Assembly (NCBI RefSeq): GCF_949987515.2
Contig: NW_027192673.1
Span: forward strand, 987,001-1,051,000
Origin: Delphinus delphis
Lineage: Eukaryota > Chordata > Mammalia > Artiodactyla > Delphinidae
DNA length: 64,000 bases
Direction: 5' to 3'
Shown: in pieces, positions 24,781-37,424 of the stretch
Numbering within the stretch: position 1 is the stretch's first letter
Layout of the letters: each line of letters starts with the position of its first letter
The notes under the pieces: model-generated
Databases searched by the model: none
What the model was told of the DNA's origin: nothing
What the model saw: the letters and a program-made list of their open reading frames with translations, nothing else
Program-made: the position numbers and the translations under genes

Positions 24781-26358
24781 TCACAAACCTGCAGAGTTAT
24801 AAATGACAGCTATCGTCCAAAAATATACTGAAGTAAGGCTGCCAAGAGGACTTGAATGCGGGGCAGAATTGCAGGAATCGATTTCAGGAGGTAGACTGGA
24901 ATTGCATTGAAAGCATAGGAAAAGAGGCAGAGCGTCCACAATGATGCACTTGGCGAAAAAGGGCGTATGTGTTTTTTCCTGAATATATTCAGGAAAAAAC
25001 GCATACGCCCTTTTTGGCCAACCAAGCAAGCTTGCAAAGGAAATCTGCACTACAATGAAGTCTCACTTCCCCCCGGTCAAAAGGGCCATCTGAAAAAAGT
25101 GTAAAATCCAGAAAGGCAGGACAGGCCATGGAGAACTGGGAGCCTTGTTATGCTGATGGGCGGGATGTAAATTGCCAACAACCACTCGGGAGAAGTGTAT
25201 GGTGTTTCCTGAAACATCTAAAAAACAAAGCAACAGAGCCTAGGGCACTTCCACTTATGGTCCTATAGCTTAGGGAAATTAAAATCAAAAAGACACAGCC
25301 ACCCCAAAGTTTGGAACGGCTCTGTTTACAAGAACCTCGTTTACAGTACAAGTTCAACATCGCAGAAAGTGAAAAATGGATAAAGAACTTGTGGTACTTA
25401 CGTACAATGCAGTATCACTCAGCAATGAAATCTATGTCATCAGGCCCGTAGCAGGATAATGAGTAGATTCAGGTACGATGATTCTAACTAAATAAGTCAC
25501 ACAGAAAAAGAAACATCATAAGATATCACTAATACACGGAATGTAAACTTGGCTACACAGGAACTGAATTCCAAAACAGAACAGGTTCTCAAATTTAGAA
25601 AACCAACTTATGCTTGCTTAAGGGGAAAGGTGAGTTGGGGTGCTGCATAAAACCAGAGATTGAAATGAGCACAGATAAAGTTCCTTAAGCCAAATATGGA
25701 ATAGACAAGAGCTACTCCTTGCTCAACGAAATGGACTCAACACCGCATATTAAACGCCTAAGAATGTACCTGACAAGTAAGTATCTTAAAACCTATGGAT
25801 TGCTATGTCTCCGAAAGAGAATCAAGCATGTGTACAGGGGCATAAACGCAGCAGTGATAGGATTGGAGAGGTTCGGTGAGCAAATGAAGACCCTTTGAAG
25901 TCATATTGCATGGTACCCATTCCACGGGTTTCAACTACCCAGGTTTTAGGTATTCTTCCTTCAGCTAAAACATGCATGTGGAACCCAGAGTATGATCAAC
26001 CATGTGATCGGGAGACGTGTTCAAATATGTCTCAGTTTTCCTCCCCTGGTACTCGGGTGCAACATTCCAGACGCTTTACTAACACTCTCCCCACTTGGAG
26101 AGTCAGTCCCTTTAACCTCCTGTTTGGCCCAGTTTGCAATTTCTGCGGAAGATGAACAGGAATAGCGAGAACCAATGAGAGGCTAGCTGGAGGTGTCTGG
26201 ACGGGCAAATTTAACTCTCATTTCCCACCAGGAAGAGGAATTAACCAAAGGCTCAGCGTGCCGGGCCGGAACCAGATTAGGACCTGAAGCCATCCTGCGG
26301 TGTTGCGGCCAACTCAAAAGAAAGCGAGTTGAAGAAAGGAGCTCAGGGGCACTGTAAT
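24781..26358 (+). repeat. Monomer 16 (1578 bp)
   Basis: Palindrome 24950-25021 has two left-arm changes (GGCC to GGCG, TATGCG to TATGTG). A one-base loss near 24877 shifts it left by one. Class B, with the same GCAGGATAATGAGTAG as monomers 3 and 13. Confidence 0.95.
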
Positions 26359-27938
26359 TCACAAACCTGCAGAGTTATAAATGACAGCTATCGTCCAAAA
26401 ATAGACTGAAGTAAGGCTGCCAAGAGGACTTGAAAGCGGGGCAGAATTGCAGGAAACCGATTTCAGGAGGTAGACTGGAATTGCATTGAAAGCATAGGAA
26501 AAGAGGCAGAACGTCCACAATGATGCACTTGGCCAAAAAGGGCGTATGCGTTTTTTCCTGAATATATTCAGGAAAAAACGCATACGCACTTTTTGGCCAA
26601 CCAAGCAAGCTTGCAAAGGAAATCTGCACTACAATGAAGTCTCACTTCCCCCCGGTCAAAAGGGCCATCTGAAAAAAGTGTAAAATCCAGAAAGGCAGGA
26701 CAGGCCATGGAGAACTGGGAGCCTTGTTATGCTGATGGGCGGGATGTAAATTGCCAACAACCACTCGGGAGAAGTGTATGGTGTTTCCTGAAACATCTAA
26801 AAAACAAAGCAACAGAACGTAGGGCACTTCCACTTATGGTCCTATAGCTTAGGGAAATTAAAATCAAAAAGACACAGCCACCCCAAAGTTTGGGACGCCT
26901 CCGTTTACAAGAACCTCGTTTACCGTACAAGTTCAATATCACAGAAAGTGAAAAATGGATAAAGAACTTGTGGTACTTACGTACAATGCAGTATCACTCA
27001 GCAATGAAATCTATGTCATCAGGCCCGTAGCAGCATAATGAGTGGATTCAGGTACGATGATTCTAACTGAAATAAGTCACACAGAAAAAGAAACATCATA
27101 AGATATCACTAATACACGGAATGTAAACTTGGCTACACAGGAACTGCATTCCAAAACAGAACAGGGTCTCAAATTTAGAAAACCAACTTATGCTAGCTTA
27201 AGGGGAAAGGTGAGTTGGGGTGCTGCATAAAACCAGAGATTGAAATGAGCACAGATAAAGTTCCTTAAGCCAAATATGGAATAGACAAGAGCTACTCCTT
27301 GCTCAACGAAATGGACTCAACACCGCATATTAAACGCCTAAGAATGTACCTGACTAGTAAGTATCTTAAAACCTATGGATTGCTATGTCTCCGAAAGAGA
27401 ATCAAGCATGTGTACAGGGGCATAAACGCAGCAGTGATAGGATTGGAGAGGTTCGGTGAGCAAATGAAGACCCTTTGAAGTCATATTGCATGGTACCCAT
27501 TCCACGGGTTTCAACTACCGAGGTTTTAGGTATTCTTCCTTCAGCTAAAATATGCATGTGGAACCCAGAGTATGATCAACCATGTGATCGGGAGACGTGT
27601 TCAAATATGTCTCAGTTTTCCTCCCCTGGTACTCGGGTGCAACATTCCAGACGCTTTACTAACACTCTCCCCACTTGGAGAGTCAGTCCCTTTAACCTCC
27701 TGTTTGGCCCAGTTTGCAATTTCTGCGGAAGATGAACAGGAATAGCGAGAACCAATGAGAAGCTAGCTGGAGGTGTCTGGACGGGCAAATTTAACTCTCA
27801 TTTCCCACCAGGAAGAGGAAATAACCAAAGGCTCAGCGTGCCGTACCGGAACCAGATTAGGGCCTGAAGCCATCCTGCGGTGTTGCGGCCAGCTCAAAAG
27901 AAAGGGAGTTGAAGAAAGGAGCTCAGGGGCACTATAAT
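26359..27938 (+). repeat. Monomer 17 (1580 bp)
   Basis: Palindrome 26529-26600 has one right-arm change (GCCC to GCAC). Class B, next to another class B monomer, the only such pair in the window. From about 26,700 it matches monomer 21 (shift 6,328). Confidence 0.95.
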
Positions 27939-29690
27939 TCACAAACCTGCAGAGTTATAAATGACAGCTATCGTCCAAAAATAGACTGAAGTAAGGCTGC
28001 CAAGAGGACTTGAAAGCGGGGCAGAATTGCAGGAAACCGATTTCAGGAGGTAGACTGGAATTGCATTGAAAGCATAGGAAAAGAGGCAGAACGTCCACAA
28101 TGATGCACTTGGCCAAAAAGGGCGTATGCGTTTTTTCCTGAATATATTCAGGAAAAAACGCATACGCGCTTTTTGGCCAACCAAGCAAGCTTGCAAAGGA
28201 AATCTGCACTACAATGAAGTCTCACTTCCCCTCAGTCAAATGGGCCATCTGTAAAAAGTGTAAAATCCAGAAAGGCAGGACTGGCCATGGAGAACTGGGA
28301 ACCTTGTTATGCTGATGGGCGGGATGTAAATTGCCAACAACCACTCGGGAGAAGTGTATGGTGTTTCCTGAAACATCTAAAAAACAAAGCAACAGAACCT
28401 AGGGCACTTCCACTTATGGTCCTATAGCTTAGGGAAATTAAAATCAAAAAGACACAGCCACCCCAAAGTTTGGAACGGCTCTGTTTACAAGAACCTCGTT
28501 TACAGTACAAGTTCAACATCGCAGAAAGTGAAAAATGGATAAAGAAGTTGTGGTATTTACTTACAAAGCAATATCACTCAGCAATGAAATCTGTGTCATC
28601 AGGCCCTTAGCAGCACAATGAGTGGATTCAGGTATGATGATTCTAACTGAAATAAGTCACACAGAAAAAGAAACATCATAAGATATCAGTAATACACGGA
28701 ATGTAAACTTGGCTACACAGGAACTGAATTACAGAACAGAACAGGGTCTCAAATTTAGAAAACCAACTTATTCTTGCTTAAGGGGAAAGGTGAGTTGGGG
28801 TGTTGCATAAAACCAGAGATTGAAATGAGCACAGATAAAGTTCCTTAAGCCAAATATGGAATAGACAAGAGCTACTCCTTGCTCAATGAAATGGACTCAA
28901 CACCCCATATTAAACGCCTAAGAATGTACCTGACTAGTAAGTATCTTAAAACCTATGGATTGCTATGTCTCCGAAAGAGAATCAAGCATGTGTACAGGGG
29001 CATAAACGCAGCAGTGATAGGATTGGAGAGGTTCGGTGAGCAAATGAAGACCCTTTGAAGTCATATTGCATGGTACCCATTCCACGGGTTTCAACTACCC
29101 AGGTTTAAGGTATTCTTCCTTCAGCTAAAACATGCATGTGGAACCTAGAGTATGATCAACCATGTGATCGGGAGACGTGTTCAAATATGTCTCAGTTTTC
29201 GTACCCTGGTACTCGGGTGCAACATTCCAGACGCTTTACTAACACTCTCCCCACGTGGAGAGTCAGTCCCTTTAACCTCCTGTTTGGTCCCGTTTGCAAT
29301 TTCTGCGGAAGATGAACAGGAATAGCGAGAACCAATGAGAGGCTAGCTGGAGGTGTCTGGACGGGCAAATTTAACTCTCATTTCCCACCAGGAAGAGGAA
29401 TTAACCAAAGGCTCAGCATGCCGTGCCGGAACCAGATTAGGGCCTGAAGCCATCCTGCGGTGTTGCGTCCAGGTCACAAGAAAGCGAGTTGAAGAAAGGA
29501 GCTCAGGGGCACTGTAATTCACAAACCTGCAGAGTTATAAATGACAGCTATCGTCCAAAAATAGACTGAAGTAAGGCTGCCAAGAGGACTTGAAAGCGGG
29601 GCAGAATTGCAGGAAACCGATTTTAGGAGGTAGACTGGAATTGCATTGAAAGCATAGGAAAAGAGGCAGAACGTCCACAATGATGCACTT
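26700..29690 (+). repeat. 4-monomer-shift duplication, copy 1 (shift 6,328)
   Basis: Shares CCGTTTACAAGAACC, ACTGCATTCC, ATGCTAGC, ACCGAGGTTTTAGG, TAAAATATGC, GAGAAGCTAGC and CACTATAATTC with the block starting at about 33,030. Confidence 0.75.
27939..29518 (+). repeat. Monomer 18 (1580 bp)
   Basis: Palindrome 28109-28180 has one right-arm change at 28168 (CGCCC to CGCGC). Class A. Carries the variant CCCCTCAGTCAAATGG near 28229, shared with monomers 19, 22 and 36. Confidence 0.95.
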
Positions 29691-29749
29691 GGCCAAAAAG
29701 GGCGTATGCGTTTTTTCCTGAATATATTCAGGAAAAAACGCATACGTCC
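28170..29749 (+). repeat. Single-monomer tandem duplication, copy 1
   Basis: Shares TTATTCTTGC, GTTGCATAAAACC, CTCAATGAAATGG, CCACGTGGAGAG and TTTGGTCCCG with the next 1,580 bp. The same variant type appears once more at 34.5-36.0 kb. Confidence 0.75.
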
Positions 29750-31098
29750 TTTTTGGCCAACCAAGCAAGCTTGCAAAGGAAATCTGCACTACAATGAAGT
29801 CTCACTTCCCCTCAGTCAAATGGGCCATCTGTAAAAAGTGTAAAATCCAGAAAGGCAGGACTGGCCATGGAGAACTGGGAACCTTGTTATGCTGATGGGC
29901 GGGATGTAAATTGCCAACAACCACTCGGGAGAAGTGTATGGTGTTTCCTGAAACATCTAAAAAACAAAGCAACAGAACCTAGGGCACTTCCACTTATGGT
30001 CCTATAGCTTAGGGAAATTAAAATCAAAAAGACACAGCCACCCCAAAGTTTGGAACGGCTCTGTTTACAAGAACCTCGTTTACAGTACAAGTTCAACATC
30101 GCAGAAAGTGAAAAATGGATAAAGAAGTTGTGGTATTTACTTACAAAGCAATATCACTCAGCAATGAAATCTGTGTCATCAGGCCCTTAGCAGCACAATG
30201 AGTGGATTCAGGTATGATGATTCTAACTGAAATAAGTCACACAGAAAAAGAAACATCATAAGATATCAGTAATACACGGAATGTAAACTTGGCTACACAG
30301 GAACTGAATTACAGAACAGAACAGGGTCTCAAATTTAGAAAACCAACTTATTCTTGCTTAAGGGGAAAGGTGAGTTGGGGTGTTGCATAAAACCAGAGAT
30401 TGAAATGAGCACAGATAAAGTTCCTTAAGCCAAATATGGAATAGACAAGAGCTACTCCTTGCTCAATGAAATGGACTCAACACCCCATATTAAACGCCTA
30501 AGAATGTACCTGACTAGTAAGTATCTTAAAACCTATGGATTGCTATGTCTCCGAAAGAGAATCAAGCATGTGTACAGGGGCATAAACGCAGCAGTGATAG
30601 GATTGGAGAGGTTCGGTGAGCAAATAAAGACCCTTTGAAGACATATTGCATGGTACCCATTCCACGGGTTTCAACTACCCAGGTTTAAGGTATTCTTCCT
30701 TCAGCTAAAACATGCATGTGGAACCTAGAGTATGATCAACCATGTGATCGGGAGACGTGTTCAAATATGTCTCAGTTTTCGTACCCTGGTACTCGGGTGC
30801 AACATTCCAGACGCTTTACTAACACTCTCCCCACGTGGAGAGTCAGTCCCTTTAACCTCCTGTTTGGTCCCGTTTGCAATTTCTGCGGAAGATGAACAGG
30901 AATAGCGAGAACCAATGAGAGGCTAGCTGGAGGTGTCTGGACGGGCAAATTTAACTCTCATTTCCCACCAGGAAGAGGAATTAACCAAAGGCTCAGCATG
31001 CCGTGCCGGAACCAGATTAAGGCCCTAAGCCATCCTGCGGTGTTGCGTCCACGTCACAAGAAAGCGAGTTGAAGAAAGGAGCTCAGGGGCACTGTAAT
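29519..31098 (+). repeat. Monomer 19 (1580 bp)
   Basis: Palindrome 29689-29760 has one right-arm change (CGCCC to CGTCC). Class A. The 14-monomer unit starts inside it at about 29,882. A G-to-A change makes CAAATAAAGA at 30621-30630, which contains an AATAAA hexamer. Confidence 0.95.
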
Positions 31099-31388
31099 TC
31101 ACAAACCTGCAGAGTTATAAATGACAGCTATCGTCCAAAAATAGACTGAAGTAAGGCTGCCAAGAGGACTTGAAAGCGGGGCAGAATTGCAGGAAACCGA
31201 TTTTAGGAGGTAGACTGGAATTGCATTGAAAGCATAGGAAAAGAGGCAGAACGTCCACAATGATGCACTTGGCCAAAAAGGGCGTATGCGTTTTTTCCTG
31301 AATATATTCAGGAAAAAACGCATACGTCCTTTTTGGCCAACCAAGCAAGCTTGCAAAGGAAATCTGCACTACAATGAAGTCTCACTTC
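29750..31388 (+). repeat. Single-monomer tandem duplication, copy 2
   Basis: Differs from copy 1 at a handful of sites (CAAATAAAG, AGACATATTG, TTAAGGCCCTAAG, CCACGTCAC). Ends at the C-tract expansion. Confidence 0.75.
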
Positions 31389-32686
31389 CACCCCCCGCCC
31401 CCGGTCAAAAGGGCCATCTGAAAAAAGTGTAAAATCCAGAAAGGCAGGACAGGCCATGGAGAACTGGGAGCCTTGTTATGCTGATGGGCGGGATGTAAAT
31501 TGCCAACAGACACTCGGGAGAAGTGTATGGTGTTTCCTGAAACATCTAAAAAACAAAGCAACAGAGCCTAGGGCACTGCCACTTATGGTCCTATAGCTTA
31601 GGGAAATTAAAATCAAAAAGACACAGCCACCCCAATGTTTGGGACGCCTCTGTTTACAAGAACCTCGTTTACAGTACAAGTTCAACATCGCAGAAAGTGA
31701 AAAATGGATAAAGAAGTTGTGGTATTTACTTACAAAGCAATATCACTCAGCAATGAAATCTATGTCCTCAGGCCCTTAGCATCACAATGAGTGGATTCAG
31801 GTATGATGATTCTAACTGAAATAAGTCACACAGAAAAAGAAACATCATAAGATATCAGTAATACACGGAATGTAAACTTGGCTACACAGGAACTGAATTA
31901 CAGAACAGAACAGGGTCTCAAATTTAGAAAACCAACTTATGCTTGCTTAAGGGTAAAGGTGAGTTGGGGTGCTGCATAAAACCAGAGATTGAAATGAGCA
32001 CAGATAAAGTTCCTTAAGTCAAATATGGAATAGACAAGAGCTACTCCTTGCTCAACGAAATGGACTCAACACCGCATATTAAACGCCTAAGAATGTACCT
32101 GACTAGTAAGTATCGTAAAACCTATGGATTGCTATGTCTCCGAAAGAGAATCAAGCATGTGTACAGGGGCATAAACGCAGCAGTGATAGGATTGGAGAGG
32201 TTCGGTGAGCAAATGAAGACCCTTTGAAGTCATATTGCATGGTACCCATTCCACGGGTTTCAACTACCGAGGTTTAAGGTATTCTTCCTTCAGCTAAAAC
32301 ATGCATGTGGAACCCAAGTATGATCAACCATGTGATCGGGAGACGTGTTCAAATATGTCTCAATTTTCCTCCCCTGGTACTCGGGTGCAACATTCCAGAC
32401 GCTTTACTAACACTCTCCCCACTTGGAGAGTCAGCGCCTTTAACCTCCTGTTTGGCCCAGTTTGCAATTTCTGCGGAAGATGAACAGGAATAGCGAGAAC
32501 CAATGAGAGGCTAGCTGGAGGTGTCTGGACGGGCAAATTTAACTCTCATTTCCCACCAGGAAGAGGAAATAACCAAAGGCTCAGCGTGCCGTACCGGAAC
32601 CAGATTAGGGCCTGAAGCCAACCTGCGGTGTTGCGGCCAGCTCAAAAGAAAGCGAGTTGAAGAAAGGAGATCAGGGGCACTGTAAT
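31099..32686 (+). repeat. Monomer 20 (1588 bp, with C-tract expansion)
   Basis: Palindrome 31269-31340 has the CGTCC right-arm change. Eight extra bases in the C-tract at 31388-31402 account for its length. Class A. Confidence 0.95.
31388..31402 (+). repeat. Expanded C-rich tract in monomer 20
   Basis: The usual six Cs before GGTCAAAAGG become CCACCCCCCGCCCCC, a gain of eight bases. The other long copy is at 53511-53525. Slippage on a C run is the simplest cause. Confidence 0.9.
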
Positions 32687-34266
32687 TCACAAACCTGCAG
32701 AGTTATAAATGACAGCTATCGTCCAAAAATAGACTGAAGTAAGGCTGCCAAGAGGACTTGAAAGCGGGGCAGAATTGCAGGAAACCGATTTCAGGAGGTA
32801 GACTGGAATTGCATTGAAAGCATAGGAAAAGAGGCAGAACGTCCACAATGATGCACTTGGCCAAAAAGGGCGTATGCGTTTTTTCCTGAATATATTCAGG
32901 AAAAAACGCATACGCCCTTTTTGGCCAACCAAGCAAGCTTGCAAAGGAAATCTGCACTACAATGAAGTCTCACTTCCCCCCGGTCAAAAGGGCCATCTGA
33001 AAAAAGTGTAAAATCCAGAAAGGCAGGACAGGCCATGGAGAACTGGGAGCCTTGTTATGCTGATGGGCGGGATGTAAATTGCCAACAACCACTCGGGAGA
33101 AGTGTATGGTGTTTCCTGAAACATCTAAAAAACAAAGCAACAGAACCTAGGGCACTTCCACTTATGGTCCTATAGCTTAGGGAAATTAAAATCAAAAAGA
33201 CACAGCCACCCCAAAGTTTGGGACGCCTCCGTTTACAAGAACCTCGTTTACCGTACAAGTTCAATATCACAGAAAGTGAAAAATGGATAAAGAACTTGTG
33301 GTACTTACGTACAATGCAGTATCACTCAGCAATGAAATCTATGTCATCAGGCCCGTAGCAGCATAATGAGTGGATTCAGGTACGATGATTCTAACTGAAA
33401 TAAGTCACACAGAAAAAGAAACATCATAAGATATCACTAATACACGGAATGTAAACTTGGCTACACAGGAACTGCATTCCAAAACAGAACAGGGTCTCAA
33501 ATTTAGAAAACCAACTTATGCTAGCTTAAGGGGAAAGGTGAGTTGGGGTGCTGCATAAAACCAGAGATTGAAATGAGCACAGATAAAGTTCCTTAAGCCA
33601 AATATGGAATAGACAAGAGCTACTCCTTGCTCAACGAAATGGACTCAACACCGCATATTAAACGCCTAAGAATGTACCTGACTAGTAAGTATCTTAAAAC
33701 CTATGGATTGCTATGTCTCCGAAAGAGAATCAAGCATGTGTACAGGGGCATAAACGCAGCAGTGATAGGATTGGAGAGGTTCGGTGAGCAAATGAAGACC
33801 CTTTGAAGTCATATTGCATGGTACCCATTCCACGGGTTTCAACTACCGAGGTTTTAGGTATTCTTCCTTCAGCTAAAATATGCATGTGGAACCCAGAGTA
33901 TGATCAACCATGTGATCGGGAGACGTGTTCAAATATGTCTCAGTTTTCCTCCCCTGGTACTCGGGTGCAACATTCCAGACGCTTTACTAACACTCTCCCC
34001 ACTTGGAGAGTCAGTCCCTTTAACCTCCTGTTTGGCCCAGTTTGCAATTTCTGCGGAAGATGAACAGGAATAGCGAGAACCAATGAGAAGCTAGCTGGAG
34101 GTGTCTGGACGGGCAAATTTAACTCTCATTTCCCACCAGGAAGAGGAAATAACCAAAGGCTCAGCGTGCCGTACCGGAACCAGATTAGGGCCTGAAGCCA
34201 TCCTGCGGTGTTGCGGCCAGCTCAAAAGAAAGCGAGTTGAAGAAAGGAGCTCAGGGGCACTATAAT
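32687..34266 (+). repeat. Monomer 21 (1580 bp)
   Basis: Palindrome 32857-32928 perfect. Class B. Matches monomer 17 from about 33,030 and its 14-monomer partner, monomer 35. Confidence 0.95.
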
Positions 34267-36020
34267 TCACAAACCTGCAGAGTTATAAATGACAGCTATC
34301 GTCCAAAAATAGACTGAAGTAAGGCTGCCAAGAGGACTTGAAAGCGGGGCAGCATTGCAGGAAACCGATTTCAGGAGGTAGACTGGAATTGCATTGAAAG
34401 CATAGGAAAAGAGGCAGAACGTCCACAATGATGCACTTGGCCAAAAAGGGCGTATGCGTTTTTTCCTGAATATATTCAGGAAAAAACGCATACGCGCTTT
34501 TTGGCCAACCAAGCAAGCTTGCAAAGGAAATCTGCACTACAATGAAGTCTCACTTCCCCTCAGTCAAATGGGCCATCTGTAAAAAGTGTAAAATCCAGAA
34601 AGGCAGGACTGGCCATGGAGAACTGGGAACCTTGTTATGCTGATGGGCGGGATGTAAATTGCCAACAACCACTCGGGAGAAGTGTATGGTGTTTCCTGAA
34701 ACATCTAAAAAACAAAGCAACAGAGCCTAGGGCACTGCCACTTATGGTCCTATAGCTTAGGGAAATTAAAATCAAAAAGACACAGCCACCCCAAAGTTTG
34801 GAACGGCTCTGTTTACAAGAACCTCGTTTACAGTACAAGTTCAACATCGCAGAAAGTGAAAAATGGATAAAGAAGTTGTGGTATTTACTTACAAAGCAAT
34901 ATCACTCAGCAATGAAATCTGTGTCATCAGGCCCTTAGCAGCACAATGAGTGGATTCAGGTATGATGATTCTAACTGAAATAAGTCACACAGAAAAAGAA
35001 ACATCATAAGATATCAGTAATACACGGAATGTAAACTTGGCTACACAGGAACTGAATTACAGAACAGAACAGGGTCTCAAATTTAGAAAACCAACTTATT
35101 CTTGCTTAAGGGGAAAGGTGAGTTGGGGTGTTGCATAAAACCAGAGATTGAAATGAGCACAGATAAAGTTCCTTAAGCCAAATATGGAATAGACAAGAGC
35201 TACTCCTTGCTCAATGAAATGGACTCAACACCCCATATTAAACGCCTAAGAATGTACCTGACTAGTAAGTATCTTAAAACCTATGGATTGCTATGTCTCC
35301 GAAAGAGAATCAAGCATGTGTACAGGGGCATAAACGCAGCAGTGATAGGATTGGAGAGGTTCGGTGAGCAAATGAAGACCCTTTGAAGTCATATTGCATG
35401 GTACCCATTCCACGGGTTTCAACTACCCAGGTTTAAGGTATTCTTCCTTCAGCTAAAACATGCATGTGGAACCTAGAGTATGATCAACCATGTGATCGGG
35501 AGACGTGTTCAAATATGTCTCAGTTTTCGTACCCTGGTACTCGGGTGCAACATTCCAGACGCTTTACTAACACTCTCCCCACGTGGAGAGTCAGTCCCTT
35601 TAACCTCCTGTTTGGTCCCGTTTGCAATTTCTGCGGAAGATGAACAGGAATAGCGAGAACCAATGAGAGGCTAGCTGGAGGTGTCTGGACGGGCAAATTT
35701 AACTCTCATTTCCCACCAGGAAGAGGAATTAACCAAAGGCTCAGCATGCCGTGCCGGAACCAGATTAGGGCCTGAAGCCATCCTGCGGTGTTGCGTCCAG
35801 GTCACAAGAAAGCGAGTTGAAGAAAGGAGCTCAGGGGCACTGTAATTCACAAACCTGCAGAGTTATAAATGACAGCTATCGTCCAAAAATAGACTGAAGT
35901 AAGGCTGCCAAGAGGACTTGAAAGCGGGGCAGAATTGCAGGAAACCGATTTTAGGAGGTAGACTGGAATTGCATTGAAAGCATAGGAAAAGAGGCAGAAC
36001 GTCCACAATGATGCACTTGG
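33030..36020 (+). repeat. 4-monomer-shift duplication, copy 2
   Basis: Late monomer 21 through early monomer 23; same marker series as 26.7-29.7 kb. Lies inside the 14-monomer unit, so it recurs a third time at about 55.2-58.1 kb. Confidence 0.75.
34267..35846 (+). repeat. Monomer 22 (1580 bp)
   Basis: Palindrome 34437-34508 has the CGCGC right-arm change. Class A. Related to monomer 18; partner is monomer 36. Confidence 0.95.
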
Positions 36021-37424
36021 CCAAAAAGGGCGTATGCGTTTTTTCCTGAATATATTCAGGAAAAAACGCATACGCCCTTTTTGGCCAACCAAGCAAGCTT
36101 GCAAAGAAATCTGCACTACAATGAAGTCTCACTTCCCCCCGGTCAAAAGGGCCATCTGAAAAAAGTATAAAATCCAGAAAGGCAGGACAGGCCATGGAGA
36201 ACTGGGAGCCTTGTTATGCTGATGGGCGGGATGTAAATTGCCAACAGACACTCGGGAGAAGTGTATGGTGTTTCCTGAAACATCTAAAAAACAAAGCAAC
36301 AGAGCCTAGGGCACTGCCACTTATGGTCCTATAGCTTAGGGAAATTAAAATCAAAAAGACACAGCCACCCCAAAGTTTGGGACGCCTCTGTTTACAAGAA
36401 CCTCGTTTACAGTACAAGTTCAACATCGCAGAAAGTGAAAAATGGATAAAGAAGTTGTGGTATTTACTTACAAAGCAATATCACTCAGCAATGAAATCTG
36501 TGTCATCAGGCCCTTAGCAGCACAATGAGTGGATTCAGGTATGATGATTCTAACTGAAATAAGTCACACAGAAAAAGAAACATCATAAGATATCAGTAAT
36601 ACACGGAATGTAAACTTGGCTACACAGGAACTGAATTACAGAACAGAACAGGGTCTCAAATTTAGAAAATCAACTTATGCTTGCTTAAGGGGGAAGGTGA
36701 GTTGGGGTGCTGCATAAAACCAGAGATTGAAATGAGCACAGATAAAGTTCCTTAAGCCAAATATGGAATAGACAAGAGCTACTCCTTGCTCAACGAAATG
36801 GACTCAACACTGCATATTAAACGCCTAAGAATGTACCTGTCTAGTAAGTATCTTGAAACCTATGGATTGCTATGTCTCCAAAAGAGAATCAAGCATGTGT
36901 ACAGGGGCATAAACGCAGCAGTGATAGGATTGGAGGGGTTCGTGAGCAAATGAAGACCCTTTGAAGTCATATTGCATGGTACCCATTACACGGGTCTCAA
37001 CTCTCCAAGTTTAAGGTATTCTTCCTTCAGCTAAAACATGCATGTGGAACCAAGAGTATGATCATCCGTGTGAACGGGAGACGTGTTCAACTATGTCTCA
37101 GTTTTTGTACCCTGGTACTCGGGTGCAACATTCCAGACGCTTTACTAACACTCTCCCAACTTGGAGAGTCAGCGCCTTTAACCTCCTGTTTGGCCCAGTT
37201 TGCAATTTCTGCGGAAGATGAACAGGAATAGCGAGAACCAATGAGAGGCTAGCTGGAGGTGTCTGAACGGGCAAATTTAACTCTCATTTCCCACCAGGAA
37301 GAGGAATTAACCAAAGGCTCAGCGTGCCGGGCCGGAACCAGATTAGGGCCTGAAGCCATCCTGCGGTGTTGCGGCCAGCTCACAAGAAAGCGAGTTGAAG
37401 AAAGGAGCTCAGGGGCACTGTAAT
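35847..37424 (+). repeat. Monomer 23 (1578 bp)
   Basis: Palindrome 36017-36088 perfect. Two one-base losses: GCAAAGAAATC near 36104 and GGTTCGTGAGC near 36940. Class A. Carries the diverged GATCATCCGTGTGAACGG near 37061. Partner is monomer 37. Confidence 0.95.

Noticed and set aside
30623..30628. AATAAA polyadenylation signal (also 52746-52751)
   Set aside because: It arises from one G-to-A change in a duplicated monomer, with no transcript evidence or downstream element.
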